Source: a virus. From it: a stretch of 39,377 bases of DNA. Of this stretch, positions 27,656-35,080 are shown in pieces. Below the pieces are notes generated by a model. The model did not search any database. It was not told the origin of the DNA and worked only from the letters and a program-made list of their open reading frames with translations. The stretch covers positions 1 through 39,377 of the IMG/VR virus record IMGVR_UViG_3300021373_001379, one strand, 5' to 3'. The position numbers were made by a program, and so were the translations under genes. How positions within the stretch are numbered: the first letter of the stretch is position 1; every line of letters begins with the position of its first letter.

Positions 27656-28104
27656 TATTTATATAAACCTTTTTTAGTTGTGTTTTCAACAGTATAACCT
27701 TTGTTATTTTCAGGTTTTGGTTTTAGCGTGTCTTTAGCCATAGGATTTGATAACACTTGTTCTTTAGCTTTTTTAGCTTGTTTTTTTGTTATTTTCTTTT
27801 CACCGAAAAGTAAATTAGCCATGTCGCTAAGATCAGGATCACCTTCTTGATGTAAAGCTGAACCTCCGCTCATACCAGTAAATTCTGCTGGTGACTCATG
27901 ACCCATTTTATATGGAGACATTTCCATAGCTGACGCTTTGTCTTGTACTGGCGTGTCATCGAAATCGTTTTCTGTTTCTTGTTTTTCTGTCTCCTTGTGG
28001 AGCATTGACATGTGCATTGCAGAACCTTCCATCATAAGCCCGGTAGTTTTACCCTTATGATCTTTCATTTGGATGCAATGTTTGTGCATTGGTGAATACG
28101 GCAT
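27655..28104 (-). CDS. Met/His-rich small protein of unknown function (149 aa)
   Basis: The first 85 residues hold many Met and His (MPYSPMHKHCIQMKDHKGKT, GLMMEGSAMHMSMLHKETEK), which could bind metal. The middle contains MSPYKMGHESPAEFTGMSGG, with an SPA element also seen in neighbouring proteins, and the end is Lys-rich (KKITKKQAKKAKEQ). Similar SPxK/SPA-containing proteins are common in marine phages near the structural genes. No function can be assigned. It lies 4 nt after the secreted-protein gene stops. Confidence 0.65.
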   Translation of the reverse strand: MPYSPMHKHCIQMKDHKGKTTGLMMEGSAMHMSMLHKETEKQETENDFDDTPVQDKASAMEMSPYKMGHESPAEFTGMSGGSALHQEGDPDLSDMANLLFGEKKITKKQAKKAKEQVLSNPMAKDTLKPKPENNKGYTVENTTKKGLYK

Positions 28105-28108
28105 TGTT

Positions 28109-28480
28109 TTATGTTTTTAGTTTATTATTTAAATCAAACTTATATCTAGTAAGATGTACTGTTCTTTTTAAATCACCAGTAAACTTACATATTAAGTTAT
28201 TTTTATCTTTTAGTTTGTACTTTACTTTTACTGAATAACCATTACGCTTGTTAAATAAGTGTGTTACAAATGTATGTTTGTTTCTTTTGATTATTCTTTC
28301 TTCTATAACATCTTCATTCCAGGGGTTGTAGTTAATAACCTGTGATACACCGTAGTCTCCTACGTAAATCATTGTAATGTATTTAGAAGTTTTGCTTTCC
28401 CACCAACCTGAAAAATCATCTTGGCCAAAAGCTGTTAATGTAATTAAATTAAATAATAGTGCTAAAAATAGTTTTTTCAT
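28109..28480 (-). CDS. Secreted accessory (moron-like) protein with signal peptide (123 aa)
   Basis: A textbook signal peptide, MKKLFLALLFNLITLTAFGQ, ends at a likely AFG|QDD cleavage site, the style common in Flavobacteriia. The mature part is small, basic and beta-rich with several aromatic residues (DDFSGWWESKTSKYITMIYV), resembling small periplasmic proteins of that group. It is not a virion protein by composition. It may alter the infected cell's envelope or block superinfection; that is inference. It has its own upstream gap with a perfect 10-bp inverted repeat touching its start codon, which suggests separate regulation and recent acquisition. Confidence 0.72.
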   Translation of the reverse strand: MKKLFLALLFNLITLTAFGQDDFSGWWESKTSKYITMIYVGDYGVSQVINYNPWNEDVIEERIIKRNKHTFVTHLFNKRNGYSVKVKYKLKDKNNLICKFTGDLKRTVHLTRYKFDLNNKLKT

Positions 28481-28512
28481 AATATTAGATTAAATTGTTA
28501 TACTAATATTAT
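28479..28512. promoter_or_regulatory. Perfect 10-bp inverted repeat over the start of the secreted-protein gene
   Basis: ATAATATTAG (28479-28488) and CTAATATTAT (28503-28512) are exact reverse complements separated by 14 nt. One arm covers the first two bases of the start codon. It could be an operator, or an mRNA hairpin that hides the start codon. Confidence 0.6.
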
Positions 28513-28531
28513 CACTTATTTTTTGTTTTTT

Positions 28532-29407
28532 TTAGGCAGGAGGTAAAAACCAGTTTCTTGAATTTTCTAAAGCTTCTTCTTGCTTTAATCTTACTTTAGC
28601 TTTACCTTGCTCTATAACGTCTTCATATACGTTTATTTGTTCATTAGTTAGGATTGTAGGCAAGGTGTCTTGTTTAAAAACTCCAGAATTAGTAAAGTCG
28701 TCTCTAACAACATTAACCGTTTCTTCAAATTCATCTGGAGTTATTTCCTCTCTAACTAAAGAACCATAAGCTTCATCTAAAGTATTAGATAATTTACTAG
28801 ACCTTCTAGCTTGTTTTTCTTCATCTGCATACCCGTCCGCAGAAGGTGTTAAAACGTACGTAAGATCAAATCTATTTCGCTCTAATTGTTCTGGTGTGTA
28901 AAAACGCTTACCAGGTCCATAAGTTATTTCACCTTTTTCTTGATATGGTACTCTTATTGTTTCACCTGTATTAGAATCTGTTTCAAGACGATAACGTGTA
29001 TAATATTGTTGGGTCGGTTGTCCTTCAATTTCTGTTTTTGGTTCAACTCTAAAACCTCTGTTTTTAATGTATTTTTCGTGCTTTTTATATTCTTCTTCAG
29101 TTAAAGCGTCGCCAGCACCAAGTAGTCTAGCTCTACTTTTCATATAAGGAAAGTCTAGATTAGTGTCATAGTTGAAAAGATTTAAGTTCTGAAATGTTAA
29201 ACCAAAAGGATCTGGATTTTCTGCTTTTTGACCTATCACAGAACTTGTAAATTGTTTAGTGCGACCTAGTGGATCTCTGCTTATAAGATCATAATCTATT
29301 TCACTAAATCTTTTACCAGATCTTTCATCAACTACTTGTTTAACAGGTGACGAACTAGCTTTAGTGCCGTAATTTTTTACTTTAATACCTGGTAATTTAA
29401 ATCCCAT
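28532..29407 (-). CDS. Conserved virion-associated protein with SPVKQVVDER motif (291 aa)
   Basis: It begins MGFKLPGIKVKNYGTKASSS and carries SPVKQVVDER at residues 20-29, closely matching SPAKQVDER in the 251-aa protein. The rest is hydrophilic, rich in Arg, Glu, Tyr and Thr, with mixed helical stretches (QARRSSKLSNTLDEAYGSLV) and no membrane segment. I know no family name. Its place among small virion-like genes, just ahead of the secreted-protein gene, suggests a minor structural or packaged protein. Start codon follows the 68-aa gene stop by 4 nt. Confidence 0.68.
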   Translation of the reverse strand: MGFKLPGIKVKNYGTKASSSPVKQVVDERSGKRFSEIDYDLISRDPLGRTKQFTSSVIGQKAENPDPFGLTFQNLNLFNYDTNLDFPYMKSRARLLGAGDALTEEEYKKHEKYIKNRGFRVEPKTEIEGQPTQQYYTRYRLETDSNTGETIRVPYQEKGEITYGPGKRFYTPEQLERNRFDLTYVLTPSADGYADEEKQARRSSKLSNTLDEAYGSLVREEITPDEFEETVNVVRDDFTNSGVFKQDTLPTILTNEQINVYEDVIEQGKAKVRLKQEEALENSRNWFLPPA

Positions 29408-29411
29408 AATT

Positions 29412-29618
29412 TTATTTTAAACGTTTTTCTATAACGTGTTTAGCGCCAGGAAATGTATAGTCATAACCTGGGTACATAATCTTAGTGTAACCTCTATCGT
29501 CAGTACCTAATACTTTGAAGTCAACTCCTTTCATTGTTATCTTATTACCTAGTATCTTATTTACTGGCTTGTTAACATCAGGGCTGTTTCTTAAATATCC
29601 TTTCTTAGATGGTTTCAT
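29412..29618 (-). CDS. Conserved small marine-phage protein YLRNSPDVN type (68 aa)
   Basis: The opening MKPSKKGYLRNSPDVNKPVN and the ending YPGYDYTFPGAKHVIEKRLK match a small protein that recurs in uncultured marine phages. No function is known to me. The start overlaps the stop of the 101-aa gene (TAATG), so it is coupled to it. Confidence 0.75.
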   Translation of the reverse strand: MKPSKKGYLRNSPDVNKPVNKILGNKITMKGVDFKVLGTDDRGYTKIMYPGYDYTFPGAKHVIEKRLK

Positions 29619-29923
29619 TATGCGTTTCTATATGCTTCAGCTTCCCACGGTAAATCTTTTGCTCCTTCTTTTATACTCGATCTTGGTATTACTTTATCTT
29701 TCCAATAAACGTTTTTATCATCATAGTCAAGATCACCACGTTTCATTTGAGCGATGTGTACTTTCTCGTGAGCAATAACTTCATCTATTCTATCTGGTCC
29801 TACTTTATCGTTTATAATAATAGTACCATTATTGTTAGCTTTGCCTAACACGCCATCTTCCATATCAACTTGATATATTGGAGTGTTGTCTATTGGAAAC
29901 GGAGGTGTTAGTTTAAATGCCAT
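29618..29923 (-). CDS. Small HExxH peptidase-like protein (101 aa)
   Basis: A zinc-peptidase-like motif IAHEKVHIAQ (HEKVH) is followed about 30 residues later by LPWEAEAYRNA, giving a possible third ligand Glu in WEAEAY. This arrangement resembles minimal gluzincin-type peptidase domains. The same protein type recurs in marine phages next to the 51-aa and 68-aa genes. It could be a virion or maturation peptidase, or a catalytically idle structural protein. TAATG joints on both sides show tight coupling. Confidence 0.7.
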   Translation of the reverse strand: MAFKLTPPFPIDNTPIYQVDMEDGVLGKANNNGTIIINDKVGPDRIDEVIAHEKVHIAQMKRGDLDYDDKNVYWKDKVIPRSSIKEGAKDLPWEAEAYRNA

Positions 29924-30078
29924 TAGTGTCTATATGGAAATTTTTCGTTAAACCACTCTTGTCGGTTGTTGCAACCACAGTTTATGTTTAGACCTTCAGA
30001 TACTTTATCTACTATAGTTTTAATACCAGTAGCCTTAGTAAACTTAGCTATGTCGTCACCTAAACCTTTTGATTTCAT
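29923..30078 (-). CDS. Small conserved Cys-containing protein (51 aa)
   Basis: A short but clear gene: MKSKGLGDDIAKFTKATGIK, then a CGC pair (residues 34-36) and an aromatic, basic end (EWFNEKFPYRH). I recognise this protein type from marine phages; CGC could hold a metal, with no further support. The start overlaps the stop of the 251-aa gene (ATGA) and its stop overlaps the next start (TAATG), which strongly supports it as real. Confidence 0.82.
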   Translation of the reverse strand: MKSKGLGDDIAKFTKATGIKTIVDKVSEGLNINCGCNNRQEWFNEKFPYRH

Positions 30079-30830
30079 TGTCTTTCTAAACTAGTTCTAC
30101 CTTTTATGTTAGAAAATCTAGAATCTTGTTTATCGCCTTTTCTATAGTGTCTTGATTGACCATACATACTCGCGTCTGCATATGTACCTGTAGGGTCTAT
30201 TTGTTTTGCAACATCCATTGCCGCATCGCTTCCAGAGCTTGAAATGTTTCTATTTATTCTTTCCAACACACCGCGTGGATTCGAATCAACTAGACTTCTT
30301 AAGTTTTGTATTCTTGTTGGGTAGTTGTTGTATGAAGTTGGTCCTCCTGTTAAAACATCTAATGCTCCACCAGTAGTATATCCAAATCCACTAGTTCCCT
30401 TGTCGTATACGTTTTGCAAAATATTTACAGCTTTATCAGCTTTTCTAACATCGTCAAAAAACATACGAGACGCTTCTTCTTCGTCATAATTTTCACCCAT
30501 ACTGCTTTCAAATCCTGGAGGAGCCTTTGGATCCATAAATGGTTTTACTTTTACTCCTTCTCTTTCGTCTACTTGTTTAGCTGGAGACCCGTGATGTTTT
30601 TTATCATACTTCATATCACCAGCTAACTTAGATATATGCTTTTCATCTGCAGTCATATTTTCATCACTATGGCCATGTTTAGCGTCATAGTTGATATCTT
30701 CCTTTAAATAATGAATATGCGCAGCATCGTCTGCTACAGAAGCTCTATAGTTACGTTTTGTAACCGGGGTACGTGAGTGTCTTGCGTTGCCAGTGTACTG
30801 GCCAAAGTGTCCTTTTTCCATAATTACCAT
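30075..30830 (-). CDS. His-rich repeat protein with SPAKQVDER motif (251 aa)
   Basis: The N-terminal part has two related ~24-residue units: AAHIHYLKEDINYDAKHGHS (about 36-55) and EKHISKLAGDMKYDKKHHGS (about 63-82), giving a pattern HIxxLxxDxxYDxKHxxS. SPAKQVDER follows at 82-90. The rest is Gly/Ser/Arg-rich with no known domain. The first ATG (30830) overlaps the previous gene by 7 nt; an in-frame ATG at 30821 (MEKGHFGQYTG) would begin after that stop and is equally possible. Similar His-rich, SPAKQ-type proteins occur in marine phages; the role is unknown. Confidence 0.7.
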   Translation of the reverse strand: MVIMEKGHFGQYTGNARHSRTPVTKRNYRASVADDAAHIHYLKEDINYDAKHGHSDENMTADEKHISKLAGDMKYDKKHHGSPAKQVDEREGVKVKPFMDPKAPPGFESSMGENYDEEEASRMFFDDVRKADKAVNILQNVYDKGTSGFGYTTGGALDVLTGGPTSYNNYPTRIQNLRSLVDSNPRGVLERINRNISSSGSDAAMDVAKQIDPTGTYADASMYGQSRHYRKGDKQDSRFSNIKGRTSLERQ

Positions 30831-31087
30831 TTTACTTTGTCAGCCCAGTAAGCGGCAGACATTTTACCTTTTTTAATATTTTTCGCATGACGAGCTTTAA
30901 AGCTAGCTCTCCTTGCTTTTGATTTTTTATCTTGCTTCTTACCGGCAGTACTTACACCTTGCTGTCCAAACCTAATTATTTTTTCTTTACCATTTTCACA
31001 AGCTTTAACAATATGTGATTTAGTCTTGTGTCCTGGTGTTTTTCTAGGTTTGTTGCACTTTAAGGTTTTTTTGTTTACTTCAGGCAC
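30824..31087 (-). CDS. Conserved very basic small protein (87 aa)
   Basis: Lys/Arg-rich throughout, with conserved strings VKACENGKEKIIRFGQQGVS, then KARRASFKARHAKNIKKGKM and an aromatic end YWADKVKW. The family, found in marine phages (possibly DUF5872-like), usually carries a KACxxGKEKIxRFG core and RRxSFxARH. Strong basicity suggests nucleic-acid binding, possibly DNA-associated in the virion; not shown. The start is a GTG at 31087, overlapping the stop of the 67-aa gene by 8 nt; no in-frame ATG exists before the conserved core. Confidence 0.75.
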   Translation of the reverse strand: MPEVNKKTLKCNKPRKTPGHKTKSHIVKACENGKEKIIRFGQQGVSTAGKKQDKKSKARRASFKARHAKNIKKGKMSAAYWADKVKW

Positions 31088-31283
31088 CTTGAGCTTTTTT
31101 AGTTATTGGTCCTGGCGTGTAGCTACACTTAGCCATTTTAAGTTTCATTCCAGTAATACCAGAACTACTACCATCAGCCATTGGAAATCCACTAGTATCT
31201 AATGGACCGTCCCAAACGTGTGACTCGCCTACTTGCCCTTCAAGAACAGGTTTTCTAATTAATTTTTCTATATTATGATCCAT
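31080..31283 (-). CDS. Small hypothetical protein (67 aa)
   Basis: It reads MDHNIEKLIRKPVLEGQVGE, then a Gly/Ser-rich middle (DTSGFPMADGSSSGITGMKL) and a short basic end. No family recognised. The gene starts 5 nt after the 278-aa gene and overlaps the basic 87-aa gene, so it is part of the same coupled run. Confidence 0.62.
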   Translation of the reverse strand: MDHNIEKLIRKPVLEGQVGESHVWDGPLDTSGFPMADGSSSGITGMKLKMAKCSYTPGPITKKAQGA

Positions 31284-31288
31284 AGTTT

Positions 31289-32125
31289 TTATTTTAAGTT
31301 TTTATACAAACCTGGGTTTTCAGAATGACCACCTGGTCCAAATGCATCTTCTTGAGCTTGGGTCATTTGAAAAGCTGCTCCAACAGAAGCTTGTCTCATT
31401 GCTGGCGTTCCAAATGCAGCTTCAGCCATACCTTTAGTATTCATATTAAATACAGATTTTTTACCTCCTTTTTCATTTGCTTGTAATGGTGGATCGTATG
31501 ACATAGCAACAGGTGTTAATTGAAATTTACCACCACCAGCAGGCATCACACTACCGCCCATGGGGTTTTGACCCTCAGTTCCCATTATTCCTCCTGCAAT
31601 AGAGCTAGCAGCAGCAGCTTGTCGAGCTTGTGTTGATAGATCAGTTTTAACGCCAACCGTGTTACCACCCATTGCACTACCCACACCAGCCAAAGCGTTT
31701 CCTAAACCTAAAAAAGTAGCTGGTGATCCTTCGCCGACATTTGGTTCTTCTTGTTTATCTTCCCTTTGTTTATCTTCCCATTTTTTTTTACGCTTTTCTA
31801 CTCTTGCTGCTTGCTTTAGGTTTCTAAGTTCGAGTCTTTTTCGAACTCTTTCAGCTCGCATTTGATCTCTTACTTTCTGCGTTTCACTTTGATAGCCACG
31901 ACTAATTCCCGGTGATATACCATCTACTGAAGTAGATACGCCGCTACCTTCCGGCATTGATGGAAGATTAATTCTCATGTCTTGAATACCAGCACTAGTC
32001 CCGTAATCTCCAGTAAATCTTTTAAGTCCTTGGGAACCTTGGTTAAGGCTGTAATCTTTACCAGCAGTTGGATCTGTAAATGAAAAAGACTGTCTTGTTG
32101 GAGTCTTTGAATTATTTTTTGGCAT
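31289..32125 (-). CDS. Probable minor virion protein with basic coiled coil (278 aa)
   Basis: A highly charged helix lies at about residues 78-130 (RDQMRAERVRKRLELRNLKQ, then ARVEKRKKKWEDKQREDKQE). It is followed by GEGSPATFLGLGNALAGVGS and a Gly/Ala-rich second half with helical, small-residue character. The composition resembles internal or packaged virion proteins of podovirus-like phages. An SPA element shared with its neighbours appears in GEGSPATF. No catalytic motif. The start lies 2 nt after the winged-helix gene stop. Confidence 0.65.
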   Translation of the reverse strand: MPKNNSKTPTRQSFSFTDPTAGKDYSLNQGSQGLKRFTGDYGTSAGIQDMRINLPSMPEGSGVSTSVDGISPGISRGYQSETQKVRDQMRAERVRKRLELRNLKQAARVEKRKKKWEDKQREDKQEEPNVGEGSPATFLGLGNALAGVGSAMGGNTVGVKTDLSTQARQAAAASSIAGGIMGTEGQNPMGGSVMPAGGGKFQLTPVAMSYDPPLQANEKGGKKSVFNMNTKGMAEAAFGTPAMRQASVGAAFQMTQAQEDAFGPGGHSENPGLYKNLK

Positions 32126-32127
32126 AA

Positions 32128-32571
32128 TTATCTATTTTTATCTTTGTTAACTTTATTAATAGCAAACGATAAAACCTTATCACTGTAGGTTTTACCTTTC
32201 ATTATGCTATTACGTCTGGTGCTGGTAGGTATATCTTCTTCACCTAGCATAATTCTATACATGCGTGATATTAACTGTTTACCTTTAAATGATACTTTGT
32301 ATATGTTATACTTCTGTGTAGTTCTATTATACTTTCTCCAAAGTGTAATCCAGTCGTTTTGTAAAAGCTTGTTCCAACGCCTATTATCCCAACTAAAAGA
32401 ATATGTACCGTCTTCAAAATCTTTACGTGTAAACATATCCATGCAGTCTAAGTATATTAATAACTCTAGCTCTGCATCGTTAAGATCGTTGTTTTTGCAA
32501 GCCCACTTACGTATTATACGATAGTGTTTAAGAAGATTTAAATCCCTAATGTCACTAGCGTCTAACTTCAT
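32128..32571 (-). CDS. Winged-helix (MarR-like) protein (147 aa)
   Basis: Pattern of a winged helix-turn-helix: LLKHYRIIRKWACKNNDLND and AELELLIYLDCMDMFTRKDF (helices), WDNRRWNKLLQNDWITLWRK (recognition-type helix), and NRTTQKYNIYKVSFKGKQLI (wing). The ending is basic. The same protein recurs in marine phages, where it is annotated as a MarR-like regulator. It may control the late operon it sits in or bind the phage genome. The start overlaps the groES stop (ATGA), so it is coupled to groES. Confidence 0.75.
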   Translation of the reverse strand: MKLDASDIRDLNLLKHYRIIRKWACKNNDLNDAELELLIYLDCMDMFTRKDFEDGTYSFSWDNRRWNKLLQNDWITLWRKYNRTTQKYNIYKVSFKGKQLISRMYRIMLGEEDIPTSTRRNSIMKGKTYSDKVLSFAINKVNKDKNR

Positions 32572-32831
32572 AATATAACAACTACATCAATATCACGTAT
32601 AACATGGAAAACTTCTTTATCAACTTCAAGACGGTGACTTGCGTTTTTATCATAGAATATAGTTTTACCTTCTTCTATACCTTTAACATCATCACCACAG
32701 TGAAGCACAGTTGCTTCTTTGTAACGTACATCAACTCGCTGTTTGCCAGTTAACATAAGACCACCGTCTGTTTTTTTGACGGTATCTTCTTTTTTCTTTT
32801 TTATAATTATATTTCTACCTATTGCTTTCAT
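32568..32831 (-). CDS. groES: Phage co-chaperonin GroES (87 aa)
   Basis: The GroES core is clear: MKAIGRNIIIKKKK, the mobile loop GGLMLTGK (about 23-30; E. coli has GGIVLTG), ATVLHCGDDVKG and EEGKTIFYDKN, ending in a short hydrophobic VVVIL. The LML tripeptide suits binding to the GroEL apical domain. The ATG at 32831 is preferred over an in-frame TTG at 32837 (two residues longer). The start overlaps the end of groEL by 17 nt and the stop overlaps the winged-helix gene. It would pair with the adjacent phage GroEL as cap. Order groEL then groES is the reverse of the usual bacterial operon. Confidence 0.9.
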   Translation of the reverse strand: MKAIGRNIIIKKKKEDTVKKTDGGLMLTGKQRVDVRYKEATVLHCGDDVKGIEEGKTIFYDKNASHRLEVDKEVFHVIRDIDVVVIL

Positions 32832-34371
32832 CACCAACTCTTAAATTATTGATTACACAATCTGTAGATAATATAGTGGTAGCCACTGAAGCCGCGTGTT
32901 TGAGTGCACTTTTAGTTACAAGCAAAGGATCAATAATACCTTTATCGATCATATTCACAATATCGCCTGTAATTACATTAACACCCATACCTTCTTCGGG
33001 CGTACCAACCTCTTCCAGTCCAGCATTATTTAGTATAGTTTTAAACGGTGCTTTAATAGCTTCAAGAAGAATCTTTTCACCAACGCTTTTGGCTTTGGTT
33101 TTATTAGATGCATCGAGCAAGGCTATACCACCTCCTGACACTATACCTTCTTTTACCGCGGCTTTAGTAGCACAGATAGCATCTTCGACCCTATCCGATT
33201 TTTCTTTTAATTCAATCTCTGAATTTGCTCCAACTTTTACAACCGACACTTTACCTGAAAGTCTAGCTAAACGTTTTTCAAGACGTATAACTTCACCCGG
33301 CGCTTTAGCTTTAGCTATTAAATCTTTTACTGAACTAATTAATTCTTTTATTTCATCAGTAGATGTATCTACTTGTAGTATAGTTTCTGTGTCATTGGTA
33401 ATACTTTTATAGCATGTACCTAAAAAATCTGGGTTAATAACATCTAAGTCATCACCAAGATCTTCGTTAACAACAGTGGCGCCAGTAAGTGTAGCTAAAT
33501 CAGAAAGCATATCTTTCTTGTTTATACCGTATGTAGGCGCGTTTACTACATTAACTTTTATATTACCTTTAACTCTATTCATTGCTAGCGTTGCTAACAC
33601 TTCGGTTTCTAAATCACCTATTATAAGTAAAGGTTTTTTGTTTTTAATTACATACTCTAGTACCGACTGTATTTTACGTACAGACTCTACAGGTGACTCT
33701 AGTAGTAATACCAATGGATTGTCAAGCTCAGCTACTCGCTTATCTTTGCTTGTTACAAAATGTGAGTTAGTTAAACCTTTCTCATATTGAACACCGTCAA
33801 CTAACTCAAGCTCTGTAGTATCTTCGGTTGTTGGCTCCATTACAACAACACCGTTTTCACCAGCAGCTTTAAACGCTTCCCCGATTATTTTACCTAGTTC
33901 CTTATCATTGTTACAACTAATAGTAGCAACATCATCAAGCATAGTACCTTCAACTGGTATTGCTTTTTTCTCTAGGTATTTAACAACATTATCAACGGCT
34001 TTATTTATACCTTCTTTAATGTTACGGGTATTATCTTTATCTAAATTTTTATATGCCTCTGTTAAAATTGAGTGCGCTAGTACTGTAGCTGTTGTCGTTC
34101 CATCGCCAGCTTCTTGCACAGTTTTTCTAGCAGCTTCTTTTAAAAGCGTAGCACCCATATTTTCTACTGGGTCTAGCAGTATAATACTGTTTGCAACAGT
34201 TACACCATCTTTTGTGATGACAGGTTTACCCTGATCATCTTCTAGTATAACACATTGGCCGCTAGCTCCGAGTGTGGAGCTAACAGCTTTTGTGAGTTTT
34301 TCTATACCTTTAAACACCTTGTTCTTTGCATCTTTCCCAAAGTTAAGGTTTTTGACAATTTTGTCTGACAT
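32815..34371 (-). CDS. groEL: Phage chaperonin GroEL (518 aa)
   Basis: Nearly full-length GroEL with intact ATPase residues: KDGVTVA (Asp55, E. coli Asp52), AGDGTTTATVLA (Asp90, E. coli Asp87) and RVEDAICATKAAVKEGIVSG (Asp397, E. coli Asp398). The apical region KPLLIIGDLETEVLATLAMN is recognisable. Two differences are notable: the sequence GLTNSHF replaces E. coli GYLSPYF, so Tyr199 and Tyr203 appear as Leu200 and His204, and the GGM-rich C-terminal tail is missing (ends GDESNR). It would fold phage structural proteins, most plausibly capsid or the large tail proteins. GroEL-bearing phages are known but few. Confidence 0.95.
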   Translation of the reverse strand: MSDKIVKNLNFGKDAKNKVFKGIEKLTKAVSSTLGASGQCVILEDDQGKPVITKDGVTVANSIILLDPVENMGATLLKEAARKTVQEAGDGTTTATVLAHSILTEAYKNLDKDNTRNIKEGINKAVDNVVKYLEKKAIPVEGTMLDDVATISCNNDKELGKIIGEAFKAAGENGVVVMEPTTEDTTELELVDGVQYEKGLTNSHFVTSKDKRVAELDNPLVLLLESPVESVRKIQSVLEYVIKNKKPLLIIGDLETEVLATLAMNRVKGNIKVNVVNAPTYGINKKDMLSDLATLTGATVVNEDLGDDLDVINPDFLGTCYKSITNDTETILQVDTSTDEIKELISSVKDLIAKAKAPGEVIRLEKRLARLSGKVSVVKVGANSEIELKEKSDRVEDAICATKAAVKEGIVSGGGIALLDASNKTKAKSVGEKILLEAIKAPFKTILNNAGLEEVGTPEEGMGVNVITGDIVNMIDKGIIDPLLVTKSALKHAASVATTILSTDCVINNLRVGDESNR

Positions 34372-34403
34372 GATTTAATTAAATTTAATTTGATTATATA
34401 ATA

Positions 34404-34688
34404 TTATTCAAAGGTTTTTACTACCTTAGGACCTTTTACAAATTCAAGCTTTTTAGTGTAGTGCTCAATGCTACCATCTATAGCCGCTTCAGCGCCATCC
34501 ATAGTTTCTCTACGAGTAACATCTTGCCACACACCATCTTTATCTTTATATTCGGTTTGAAAATATCCATTTGGTAGTTGTACTATTCGCCAATTTGTTT
34601 TATCAGCGATATGCTTCCAAAAGTTTATTTGGTCTTCGGATATTTGTGGTTGACTACTCCACGTACTAGTCTTGTAATATAGTGTCAT
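34404..34688 (-). CDS. Conserved small phage protein (94 aa)
   Basis: The sequence STWSSQPQISEDQINFWKHI, then WRIVQLPNGYFQTEYKDKDG and TRRETMDGAEAAIDGSIEHY resembles small proteins found in many marine phages. No function known to me. It lies 32 nt upstream of groEL. The 82-nt gap before it carries two small hairpins. Confidence 0.68.
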   Translation of the reverse strand: MTLYYKTSTWSSQPQISEDQINFWKHIADKTNWRIVQLPNGYFQTEYKDKDGVWQDVTRRETMDGAEAAIDGSIEHYTKKLEFVKGPKVVKTFE

Positions 34689-34749
34689 TGGTTTTGGTTT
34701 TATGTTAGTTTATTTGGTTGCTCTAACCCGAGCAGGGTATACTTTATAT

Positions 34750-34768
34750 ATCACTTGGTTTAAGTGAT
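34750..34768. other. 7-bp perfect hairpin between two small genes
   Basis: ATCACTT, GGTTT, AAGTGAT form a perfect stem directly after the stop of the 102-aa gene. Read on the plus strand it is followed by TTTTT, the form of a terminator for antisense transcription. On the minus strand the T tract is missing, so minus-strand termination is doubtful. A second weak hairpin (ACCC/GGGT, about 34727-34739) is close by. Confidence 0.45.
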
Positions 34769-34770
34769 TT

Positions 34771-35079
34771 TTACTCCCACGGTAACCCGTCTTCTACAAT
34801 AGGATTTTCTATTTCTGATTTTTTAGCAGCAGCTAAAGTATTAACTTCTGTTTCTACTTCTGCTACTTTATCAGCACCCAATGAATCTTTTACCCATCCG
34901 ATAACTATTTCTTGAGTTAAGTCTTCGTAAGGTATAAATTCAGGACCAACTGTTCCTGTGAATTCATTTACAAACAACTCGCTTGCATAACCTGGGTTAT
35001 CTTGCTTTTCGTAAGCAGATGTAACTTCGACAACAAAACCATCTGAGGTTTTATGAATCATGTTTAATACTTTCCACAT
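34771..35079 (-). CDS. Conserved small phage protein, DUF7936-like (102 aa)
   Basis: It contains IPYEDLTQEIVIGWVKDSLG (about 52-71) and ends DGLPWE, features of a small protein widely seen in marine phages next to tail-fibre genes, where YxDLTEATVVGWVK and a GxPW ending are typical. No function established. The start lies 1 nt after the tail-fibre stop, so translation is probably coupled. Confidence 0.72.
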   Translation of the reverse strand: MWKVLNMIHKTSDGFVVEVTSAYEKQDNPGYASELFVNEFTGTVGPEFIPYEDLTQEIVIGWVKDSLGADKVAEVETEVNTLAAAKKSEIENPIVEDGLPWE

Positions 35080-35080
35080 A

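Noticed and set aside
32822-33412. 196-aa plus-strand frame
   Set aside because: Exactly antisense to groEL with hydrophobic, low-complexity content caused by the GroEL codons.
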